A stretch of 60,334 nucleotides of DNA. It comes from Bacteroidota bacterium (GTDB lineage Bacteria; Bacteroidota; Bacteroidia; Bacteroidales; UBA12481). Below the pieces are notes generated by a model that saw nothing but the letters and a program-made list of their open reading frames with translations, ran no database searches and was not told the DNA's origin. Made by a program: the position numbers and the translations under genes. The stretch is from assembly GCA_018669475.1 (NCBI GenBank), contig JABHCC010000198.1, positions 1-60,334 on the forward strand. The letters are read 5' to 3'. Positions 53,491-60,334 of the stretch are shown piece by piece. The first letter of the stretch is position 1; each line of letters starts with the position of its first letter.

Positions 53491-54861
53491 ATGAAAAAGC
53501 AGGGATCTGTACTAATAATTGATGACAATGAAGATTTTCTAGAGGCCATTCGACTGTTACTTATTGTTTGTTTTGAGAAAGTTGTTGTCTCGAAAAATCC
53601 AAACCTGATTCCGCGTCTTCTTGAAGAAAGAGATTATGAAGTAGTTCTCTTGGATATGAATTTTGCACGAGATCAAACATCCGGTAATGAAGGATTTTTC
53701 TGGATGAGGAAAATATTGGATTCCGCACCCAATACAAGTGTAGTACTGATTACGGCTTTTAGTGAAGTAGAATTGGCTGTTAGGGCGATTAAAGATGGAG
53801 CTACTGATTTTATAGAGAAATCATGGGATGAAAAAAAGATTTTTTCCACGATAATCTCTGCCAGCAAGATAAGCTTGGCAAAGGTTGAAATAAGCAGGAT
53901 CAAGAGCAAAAAAGATCACCTGGCTGAGCAGCTCTTTGACAGCCATAAGATTTATAGAGGTAAATCACCAGCTATAGTCACAATCTATGACATGGTTTCG
54001 AAGGTGGCAAAAACCGATGCAAATACACTTATTCTTGGAGAAAATGGTACAGGGAAAGAGGTGATTGCCCATGAGATACACTATCAATCAGACAGAAAAC
54101 AAGAAGTGTTTGTGAGCGTAAATGTATCAGCAATACCTGAAACACTTTTTGAAAGTGAGTTGTTCGGCTACACCAAAGGAGCTTTTACAGATGCAAAAAA
54201 AGATAAGGCTGGCAAATTTGAAATCGCGCATGGTGGTACACTATTCTTGGATGAAATTGGTGACCTGGACTTGAATTTGCAATCAAAGCTATTGTCTGCG
54301 ATTCAAAATAAAGAGGTTTGTCGTTTGGGCTCACACAAGAATATACCCCTGGATGTTAGGTTCATATGTGCAACTAACAGACCATTGTATCAATTGGCTG
54401 ATGAGGGACAGTTTCGCGAAGACCTTTTATATAGAATTAATAGTTTCGTAATTGAAATTCCTCCTCTTCGGGAAAGGCAAAAGGATATCCTGCCATTAGC
54501 AAAGTTCTTTCTGGACAAGTTTGCTTCCAAATATGGAAAACAAGAATTGAGACTAAAAGAAGATGCGGCTGGGAAAATCTTAAAGCATCCCTGGAAAGGA
54601 AACATTAGAGAACTCAGTAGCGTAATTGAGAAAGCCGTAATACTTGCTGATCAACCAACAATTGGTGCAAATGCTTTATTTTTGGGTTCAACAATGAGAA
54701 CTCATCAACAGAGCTTTGACACCTTCGATTTGGCTGAAAATGAAAAACGAATTATTGTAAAAGCTCTGGAAAGATTTAAGGGTAATATCAGTGAAACAGC
54801 AAAAAACCTGGGTATAAACAGGGTCACCTTGTACAATAAAATGAAAAAGTATGGGATTTAG
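53491..54861 (+). CDS. Sigma-54-dependent (NtrC-type) response regulator
   Basis: 456 residues. Receiver domain at 1-125 with acidic pair D11/D12, phosphoacceptor D55 in LLDMNF and K110. AAA+ domain at about 155-390: Walker A GENGTGKE (183-190), Walker B LFLDEIG (251-257), and the sigma-54 contact loop reads GAFTDA (230-235) instead of the usual GAFTGA. A Fis-type helix-turn-helix ends the protein (GNISETAKNLGINRVTLYNK). It should activate genes from sigma-54 promoters after phosphorylation by the overlapping histidine kinase. Stop codon of this gene overlaps the kinase start by 11 bp. Confidence 0.93.
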   Translation: MKKQGSVLIIDDNEDFLEAIRLLLIVCFEKVVVSKNPNLIPRLLEERDYEVVLLDMNFARDQTSGNEGFFWMRKILDSAPNTSVVLITAFSEVELAVRAIKDGATDFIEKSWDEKKIFSTIISASKISLAKVEISRIKSKKDHLAEQLFDSHKIYRGKSPAIVTIYDMVSKVAKTDANTLILGENGTGKEVIAHEIHYQSDRKQEVFVSVNVSAIPETLFESELFGYTKGAFTDAKKDKAGKFEIAHGGTLFLDEIGDLDLNLQSKLLSAIQNKEVCRLGSHKNIPLDVRFICATNRPLYQLADEGQFREDLLYRINSFVIEIPPLRERQKDILPLAKFFLDKFASKYGKQELRLKEDAAGKILKHPWKGNIRELSSVIEKAVILADQPTIGANALFLGSTMRTHQQSFDTFDLAENEKRIIVKALERFKGNISETAKNLGINRVTLYNKMKKYGI

Positions 54862-56218
54862 TCGTTTTAATCTACAGGCAGTACTGCAGATTCTGATACT
54901 CAGTCTTTCCGTGTGGGCATTCTTTTGGACCTTAGACCGGGAATATGTTTCGGTAACCAAGTGGTTTCTTTTTGCTGCTATCCTTTTTCAGGTTTTCATG
55001 TTGCTATTTCTTTTCTCCCGAACTAACCGGGAAATGGCAAGATTTTTCAACTCAATAATTAAAGTCGATTCCGGGATGGCTTTTGATTTACCAACACTTG
55101 GTAAGATTGACAGCAAGCTCTACGAATCAATGGAAAGAATAGTTGAGGTTATAAACCAATTGAAACTTGAAAAGGAGAGAGACCTTCAGTTCTATTCACA
55201 GGCAATTGAACGAATCAACACCGCGATAATTGCTTTTGATGAGAACGGTAAAATTTATCTGGCCAACAGGGCACTCTTGAAAATGTTCGAATTAGATCAT
55301 ATTGAGCGCTTAAATACACTCTCCGGTATTAAAGCTGACCTACCGCAACAATTTCAAAATATGCAACCTGGCCACAGCCAGGTAATCGATATCCAAACCA
55401 ATAGTTTCAATCTCCAATTATTGGCTCATGTTAGTGATTTAATCAGTGAGGGTAATCAATTTCGCCTGATCGGGCTAAATGATATTAAACCTACACTGGA
55501 TAAGAAAGAGACCGAATCATGGCAGCGATTAATACAGGTCATTAATCATGAAATCATAAACTCATTAGTACCTGTAAATCTCTTATCGTCAGGATTAATC
55601 ATGGATTTAAAGGATGAGCAATCGGATATTATGGCTTTGTCGCCAGAACTGTATCAAAATATGACTACCGGTTTAAATACCATCAGGAATCGAAGCCAAA
55701 ATTTAACCAATTTTGTGGAGAGTTACCGGCAAGCAATGCAGGTAAAACAACCTCAATATCAAAAGATACAAGTTTCAGAATTACTTGGCGGTATCTCTGA
55801 TCTGTTTCGCGAGGAATTAAAAATTAAAAAGATCTCACAACAGACATATATTGATCCCTCCGATTTGATCATGGATTGCGATCCGGAATTAGTTGAGCAA
55901 ATCCTAATCAATGTAATCAGGAATTCCATTCAAGCTCTTGATAAAAAAGAAAATCCATACATCAGAATTGAGGGTAGTAAATCGAATGATCAGGTTGATA
56001 TCAAAATCTTTGATAATGGCTGCGGTATTGCCGTTGAAAATCTATCAATAATCTTTGCCCCTACGTTTTCAAGTAAGGAAAAGGGACTGGGAATAGGATT
56101 AAGCATGGCCCGCCGTATCATGAATCTCCACGAAGGAAGGATACAAGTCCATTCCTATCCTGGTAAAGAGACGGTTTTCACACTTAGTTTTCCTATAATA
56201 CCTACAGCTAAAGACTGA
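54851..56218 (+). CDS. Sensor histidine kinase paired with the sigma-54 regulator
   Basis: 455 residues. Two membrane segments (about 9-27 and 37-56) with only about ten residues between them, so almost no periplasmic sensor. A PAS-like domain spans about 115-210. The phosphoacceptor is H233 in INHEIINSL. The ATPase domain has the N box NVIRNSIQAL, G1 DNGCGI and G2 GLGIGLSM. A kinase with a minimal loop often senses the state of a neighbouring membrane protein; the flanking FtsX permeases are obvious candidates. Overlap with the regulator gene indicates translational coupling. Confidence 0.92.
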   Translation: MGFSRFNLQAVLQILILSLSVWAFFWTLDREYVSVTKWFLFAAILFQVFMLLFLFSRTNREMARFFNSIIKVDSGMAFDLPTLGKIDSKLYESMERIVEVINQLKLEKERDLQFYSQAIERINTAIIAFDENGKIYLANRALLKMFELDHIERLNTLSGIKADLPQQFQNMQPGHSQVIDIQTNSFNLQLLAHVSDLISEGNQFRLIGLNDIKPTLDKKETESWQRLIQVINHEIINSLVPVNLLSSGLIMDLKDEQSDIMALSPELYQNMTTGLNTIRNRSQNLTNFVESYRQAMQVKQPQYQKIQVSELLGGISDLFREELKIKKISQQTYIDPSDLIMDCDPELVEQILINVIRNSIQALDKKENPYIRIEGSKSNDQVDIKIFDNGCGIAVENLSIIFAPTFSSKEKGLGIGLSMARRIMNLHEGRIQVHSYPGKETVFTLSFPIIPTAKD

Positions 56219-56265
56219 AGCTTTAACTAATGCTTATTCACTTTTCCCCAAAAGTTTCTCCACAT

Positions 56266-56500
56266 TTCTTTCCATTCCATCCTTCCAAATGCATCTTTAT
56301 CAATGAAACATAAAGGGAAAAGATGCTTGTAAAAACTTAAGCAAGTGCGGTTTTTGGAATTTCCGCCACAATAGTACGCATCGAAGTGAGTATTACTGAT
56401 GGTATTGCCTATCATTTGGTTGGCCTGCCGGATATAGCCGTCAAGGAAAGTCAGCAAAGTTTAGCAGCTGCTCAGGTCTAATATTTTTGGGAGGATAGTC
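56266..56500 (+). pseudogene. comM: Decayed 5' fragment of comM (copy A)
   Basis: From 56266 this copies the sequence before and in the start of comM at 59746. The ATG at 56323 opens a reading frame MLVKT, but codon 6 is TAA where comM has TTA. In the same frame the next 46 codons still align closely (ASAVFGISAT, GIAYHLVGLPDIAVKESQQ), then a second stop follows at 56479. A further 12-base match (GGGAGGATAGTC) at 56490 corresponds to comM around 60029, implying an internal deletion of about 130 bp. The rest of the gene is gone. Between HK and permease 2 (56219-56566) nothing else is seen. Confidence 0.85.
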
Positions 56501-56566
56501 CTTATTGTAGGAAATCCCTGTAACTAATAAAAGAGGTGTTCGTCATACTTGAAAATAGAAGTTACG

Positions 56567-58987
56567 ATGCTAAAACAACTAATCAAACATAGTTTTAGGG
56601 CCTTTAGAAGACAAAGGGGTTATTTTGCAATCAATATTTTCGGACTTGCGGTTGGGATTGCCTGCAGCATTTTAATAACACTTTTTGTTCTGCATGAGGT
56701 CAGTTATGACAACTACCATGCAAACAAAAACCGTATTCACCAATTGGTGCTTCATGGCAAAATTGGTGGTCAGGAAATGGAAGTTTCTTCTACAGCTTCA
56801 ATAATAGGGCCCACAATGGCTGAAGAGTTCCCCGGTGTAGATTCCTTTCTAAGAATTAATAATCGCTCAGGAGTAGTTTTGAAAAAGAATAGTCAAAGCT
56901 TTATTGAAGATTATTTTATCGAAGCTGATTCCTCATTTTTTGAGTTTTTCAGTATCCCACTATTAAGAGGAGACCCCAAATCAGTTTTAAGTTCTCCCAG
57001 GCAACTAGTAATATCTGAGAAAGTTGCAAAAAAAATATTTGGAGATGACGATCCAATTAATAAATCGTTAAAAGTCGGAACAGATAGCACCTTCTATACT
57101 GTCAGCGGAGTTTTTGGGCAGGTTCCGGAAAATACTCATTTTAGGGTAGAAGTTATCAGTTCGTTTATGACAAACCCGAGATCACGAAGCGAACAGTGGT
57201 TAGCCAATAGTTTCTCCACCTATGTGATGCTAAATCCAAATACCGACCCTGCTGATGTTGATGCAGCTATTCCCGCTATGCTTGCAAAATATGTTGGTCC
57301 TGAATTAGAAAGTTACATGGGAGTCAGTTTGGAAGAATTCTTTGAGCAAGGCAACAGATATAATCTTTATTTACTGCCAATTACTGACATACACCTTAAT
57401 CCCGACATTCAACAACAGTTTGCCCGGGTAAGCGACCCGAAGTATCTGTATATATTTGGTAGTATTGCAATTCTAATCATATTAATTGCTTGCATAAATT
57501 ACATGAATCTTTCAACAGCCCAAGCGGCAAGAAGGGCTCGTGAAGTAGGCCTTAAGAAAGTTGTTGGATCATCCAAAGCCATGCTTGTTAAGCAATTTAT
57601 TGCGGAGTCAATAATCCTCACATCGATTGCACTATTCCTTGCTCTTATTATTGTTCACTTAGTTCTTCCATTTTTCGCTAATCTTCTTGGGCTTGAAATG
57701 CGACTTAACTATCTGGAGAATTGGTATATTATTCCCGGACTACTCATATTGGCAGTGATTGTCGGTTTTCTATCCGGTAGTTATCCTGCCTTCTTTTTGT
57801 CATCTTTCAAACCAATTGTCGTTCTGAAAGGTGGCCTTTCAAACAATATGAAGAATGGTAGATTAAGATCCATTCTGGTTGTCTTCCAATTTGGAATTTC
57901 AATCGCTCTGATAATTGGAACCACAGTCATGTTTAAACAAATAAACTTTCTTCTGAACAAAGATCTTGGTTTTAATAAAGAGCAACTATTAGTAGTACAG
58001 AGCGCAGGGACTCTTGGAGCTCAAATAGAAGGTTTTAAAGAAGATGTTAAGAAAATTCCAGGGGTGGCAATAGTCTCAGCATCAACTGCCGTTCCAAGCT
58101 ATAACAATAACACCAATGGCTATCGGATGGATGGAAAAGATGATGCCTTCTTAATGGAAACCAATTGGGTCGATCTTGACTATTTTGAAACTTATGAACT
58201 TGCGATAGGGCAGGGAAGATTCTTCGAAGAAGAATTCACCACAGATCAGCAAGCCTGCATTATTAATGAGAGTGCAGTAAGGGAATATGATTTAAAAACT
58301 CCTTTAAATGAAAGATTTATGGAAGGAGATCCCAGAGGAGAAGAAATCAGTTTTATGCCGATTGTAGGAGTGGTAAAAGACTTTCATTTCAACTCATTAC
58401 ACAACCCCATTCAACCTCATATTATGCGATTTAAGGATGAAGGAATGAATTTTGGGTTTGTATCAATTAGGCTATTACCAACAGCTAATTCAAATACAAT
58501 TGCTCAGGTTGAAGAGGTCTGGAAACGAATGACTGACAATAATCCTTTGCAATACTTCTTCATGGACGAGGATCTCAATCGCCTCTATAAAGGAGAAAAG
58601 CAGAACGCCACACTAGCCATCATTTTTTCGATGCTAGCAATCATTATTGCAGCTCTGGGATTGTTCGGTTTAACAACCTACACTCTTCAGCAAAGAACCA
58701 GAGAAATTGGAATTAGAAAGACCATGGGTGCCAGAATAAGCGACATTTTTATCCTGGTATCCAAGGAGATATTTATTCTAATCGGTATTGCGACACTAAT
58801 TGCCTGGCCGCTAGTATTTTATTTCATGAGAAACTGGCTGGAGAACTTTCACTACAGAATTAAATTGGCTCCGCTTGAGTTTATCATGGGATTTGCAATT
58901 GCAATTCTGATAGCTATTCTGACTATTAGTTACAGAACAATAAAGACTGCCAGAACGAATCCGGCGGATTCTTTGCAATACGAGTAA
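56567..58987 (+). CDS. FtsX/MacB-type ABC transporter permease (copy 2)
   Basis: 806 residues from the ATG at 56567; a TTG at 56549 would add six residues. The MLKQLIKHSF start matches the MLKSILKTLL start of copy 1. Same architecture: one segment, MacB_PCD domain (NYHANKNRIHQLV), three segments with ARRAREVGLKKVVGSSK, a second periplasmic domain and three final segments with RTREIGIRKTMGARI; the end is NPADSLQYE. Copy 1 and copy 2 are homologous but quite diverged. No ATP-binding gene is adjacent. Flanked on both sides by comM 5' sequences. Confidence 0.88.
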   Translation: MLKQLIKHSFRAFRRQRGYFAINIFGLAVGIACSILITLFVLHEVSYDNYHANKNRIHQLVLHGKIGGQEMEVSSTASIIGPTMAEEFPGVDSFLRINNRSGVVLKKNSQSFIEDYFIEADSSFFEFFSIPLLRGDPKSVLSSPRQLVISEKVAKKIFGDDDPINKSLKVGTDSTFYTVSGVFGQVPENTHFRVEVISSFMTNPRSRSEQWLANSFSTYVMLNPNTDPADVDAAIPAMLAKYVGPELESYMGVSLEEFFEQGNRYNLYLLPITDIHLNPDIQQQFARVSDPKYLYIFGSIAILIILIACINYMNLSTAQAARRAREVGLKKVVGSSKAMLVKQFIAESIILTSIALFLALIIVHLVLPFFANLLGLEMRLNYLENWYIIPGLLILAVIVGFLSGSYPAFFLSSFKPIVVLKGGLSNNMKNGRLRSILVVFQFGISIALIIGTTVMFKQINFLLNKDLGFNKEQLLVVQSAGTLGAQIEGFKEDVKKIPGVAIVSASTAVPSYNNNTNGYRMDGKDDAFLMETNWVDLDYFETYELAIGQGRFFEEEFTTDQQACIINESAVREYDLKTPLNERFMEGDPRGEEISFMPIVGVVKDFHFNSLHNPIQPHIMRFKDEGMNFGFVSIRLLPTANSNTIAQVEEVWKRMTDNNPLQYFFMDEDLNRLYKGEKQNATLAIIFSMLAIIIAALGLFGLTTYTLQQRTREIGIRKTMGARISDIFILVSKEIFILIGIATLIAWPLVFYFMRNWLENFHYRIKLAPLEFIMGFAIAILIAILTISYRTIKTARTNPADSLQYE

Positions 58988-59016
58988 TTCCGGATAACAG
59001 GCGACACAAAATATCA

Positions 59017-59381
59017 CTATTGCTTCTTAGGTAGAAAAATGCAAAAAGTACTGCCCTTTCCGTCATGTCCTTCAGTCAGAAGCTAATTTGTATCTAGGGT
59101 AAAGAAAGATTATCAGAACCCGTTCTTGGCAAGCGCTGAATATCATTCCCAATCATGCGGTTTAATCCATTTTGGGTTCCAACCCACATGATTCCTTTTG
59201 AGTCTTCAATGATAGCTGTAATGGTCCCCTGAGACAAGCCGTCTTCAGATGTCAATGTCTTGAACCCTAAGGTCTTTTTCTGTGCACTGGAACACAAAGA
59301 AATGGTACAAAATAGCCACAGGAGTACTGCATTTCTTATTTGCATAGGAATAGGTTTTCTACCTTTAGTTCGTAAAACCAA
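59017..59381 (-). pseudogene. Gutted propeller-type sensor histidine kinase
   Basis: The 95 codons at 59094-59381 encode a signal peptide (AVLLWLFCTISLCSSAQ) and the first Reg_prop motifs (LTSEDGLSQGTITAIIEDS, MWVGTQNGLNRM), the standard N-terminus of two-component propeller proteins, then stop at TAG after DNLSLP. Just downstream on the same strand, bases 59079-59017 encode LTEGHDGKGSTFCIFLPKKQ and a stop; the GKGSTFxIxLP pattern is the C-terminal end of a histidine kinase ATPase domain. The two ends of one gene have thus been joined by loss of all the middle. The inferred start is at or near 59345 (MQIRNAV). Confidence 0.8.
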
Positions 59382-59479
59382 ATCTACAAAAAAAGAGAGA
59401 GGAACTCTATACTAAAACTTTACGTTCATCAAAAAGTCCAATATTGCCAATTAGAAGCTTTCTGACACCGAGACTTATG

Positions 59480-59668
59480 CTACAACACACCATTCACATA
59501 AACCTCAGCGATATATCGATTATCAGGCAGGTGTGCAATATTGTACTTGTATGTCCCTCCTTCGGTCGTTGGGTACAAATCGTTTGAAACGGTTGGGTAT
59601 TTGCTATAAGTGTTACAGCAGAGCTTCAAATGTGGTTTCTTAGCCTCGCCACTAATGCGTTTTGATTC
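59480..59668 (-). pseudogene. Possible sorting-domain-like gene fragment
   Basis: An open frame without start codon, from a stop at 59669 to a stop at 59480, 62 codons. The end reads GGTYKYNIAHLP, NRYIAEVYVNGVL, which follows the LPxGxYxxxVxxNG pattern of type IX secretion sorting or related tail domains. It could be the 3' end of a lost secreted-protein gene. Weakly supported. Confidence 0.3.
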
Positions 59669-59745
59669 CTAAAAGAAAAATGGGATAATTTTTCCATTTC
59701 ATCCATCCAAATGCATCTGTATCTATATAACATAAAGGAAACAGA

Positions 59746-60334
59746 TGCTTGTAAAAACATTAGCCAGTGCGGTTTTTGGAATTTCCGCCACAACAGTACG
59801 TATTGAAGTGAGCATTACCAGTGGTATTGCTTATCATTTAGTTGGCCTGCCGGATGTAGCCGTCAAGGAAAGTCAGCAAAGAATTGCAGCTGCTTTTGAA
59901 AGTATCCGAACAAAATGGCCAGGTAAGAAAGTGGTGATTAATATGGCACCAGCTGATATTCGAAAAGAAGGTGCAGCATATGATCTGCCATTAGCTATTG
60001 GAATACTTGCCGCAAATGGTATCATCCGGGAGGATAGTCTCTCTAAAATAATGTTCATGGGTGAATTATCGCTTGATGGAGAATTGCGTCCGGTAAAAGG
60101 TGTCTTGCCCATGGCAATCCAGGCCAAAAAGGAGGGCCTCAGGTTTTTAATCCTGCCAGAATCGAATGCTCGGGAGGCTGCGGTAGTTCAGGATATCGAT
60201 ATTATTGGAGCCAGGAACCTGAAAGAAGTAGTTGATCATTTAAATCAACAGACAATAATCAAGCCTGCCTGTCTCGATGTGAGGAAGGAGTTTTCTGCAC
60301 CATGGGATATCAATGGATTGGATTTTGCAGATGT
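59746..60334 (+). CDS. comM: YifB/ComM-family Mg-chelatase-like AAA ATPase, 5' part
   Basis: The ATG is at 59746 and the frame stays open to the end of the window; 196 codons are present. The N-terminal ChlI-like domain is intact: MLVKTLASAVFGISATTV, YHLVGLPDVAVKESQQR, INMAPADIRKEGAAYDLPLA, MGELSLDGELRPVKGVLPM. The AAA+ part lies beyond the window. ComM/YifB proteins are hexameric helicase-like ATPases that help branch migration during natural transformation in some bacteria. A broken duplicate of its 5' end lies at 56.3 kb. Confidence 0.93.

Larger units (their letters stand above)
58988..59745. other. 758-bp degenerate stretch between permease 2 and comM
   Basis: No intact gene. It holds the gutted sensor kinase pseudogene (59017-59381, minus), an open fragment of a possible sorting domain (59480-59668, minus), and comM upstream sequence (from about 59689). 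The remaining bases (59382-59479) show nothing I recognise. Confidence 0.7.

Noticed and set aside
56227-56457. Minus-strand 76-codon open frame
   Set aside because: It is antisense to the comM fragment, which explains its sequence.
50917-59745. Transposon or integrative element explaining the permease modules
   Set aside because: I found no transposase, integrase or clear terminal inverted repeats; only the comM-related repeats mark the borders.
59873-60127. Minus-strand 84-codon open frame near the right end
   Set aside because: Antisense to comM, whose frame is clearly coding on the plus strand.

Overview
The window looks like a chromosomal segment of a Bacteroidota species (a Bacteroidia-type anaerobe or facultative anaerobe). 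The evidence is the house-keeping gene content, A/T-rich promoters of the TAnnTTTG type in front of several genes, secretion-type C-terminal domains, a MutA/MutB methylmalonyl-CoA mutase pair, and many exported S9 and M28 peptidases. No rRNA, tRNA, CRISPR array, prophage or complete insertion sequence was recognised. No genus is assigned.

Layout. 1-5.7 kb: end of a fuconolactonase-like amidohydrolase, then mutA, mutB and a BNR-repeat lipoprotein. 5.7-11.6 kb: exported M28 peptidase, a MORN-repeat lipoprotein, an MBL-fold hydrolase and a dipeptidyl-peptidase-IV-like enzyme. 11.7-16.1 kb: sugar operon (rhamnulokinase, xylulokinase, xylose isomerase). 16.2-21.6 kb: lipoate ligase-like protein plus E3, E2, E1-beta and E1-alpha of a 2-oxoacid dehydrogenase. 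Together with MutAB this would let the cell degrade branched-chain amino acids to succinyl-CoA, or make propionate in the reverse sense. 21.7-28.2 kb: pepT, a ZIP metal transporter, an unknown secreted protein, cardiolipin synthase, a DUF58 protein and thioredoxin. 28.2-35.5 kb: dnaE, rpsP-rimM, tsaC-like, a glycosyltransferase and dapD. 35.5-44.8 kb: S9 peptidase, threonine dehydratase, and a minus-strand block of a small membrane protein, mutL, two rhomboid proteases and an EEP-family protein, with a potassium channel just upstream. 44.9-50.8 kb: a tripartite RND efflux operon led by a MarR regulator with a clear palindromic operator.

50.8-60.3 kb is the accessory part. Two large FtsX/MacB-type permeases without an ATPase partner surround a sigma-54 response regulator and its histidine kinase. 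The 5' end of comM (yifB), whose intact copy runs off the right edge, is duplicated as a decayed fragment between the two permease blocks. A third short copy of its upstream sequence sits beside marR. This suggests that the permease/regulator modules were inserted stepwise into an ancestral marR-comM intergenic region. One module also carries a gutted propeller-type sensor kinase pseudogene.

I did not find a convincing new defence or biosynthetic system. The strongest unusual signals are this comM-flanked permease island, a candidate sigma-54 promoter in front of the first permease, the MarR operator, a MutL that seems to lack its endonuclease motif, and two intergenic short tandem repeats, one of them telomere-like.
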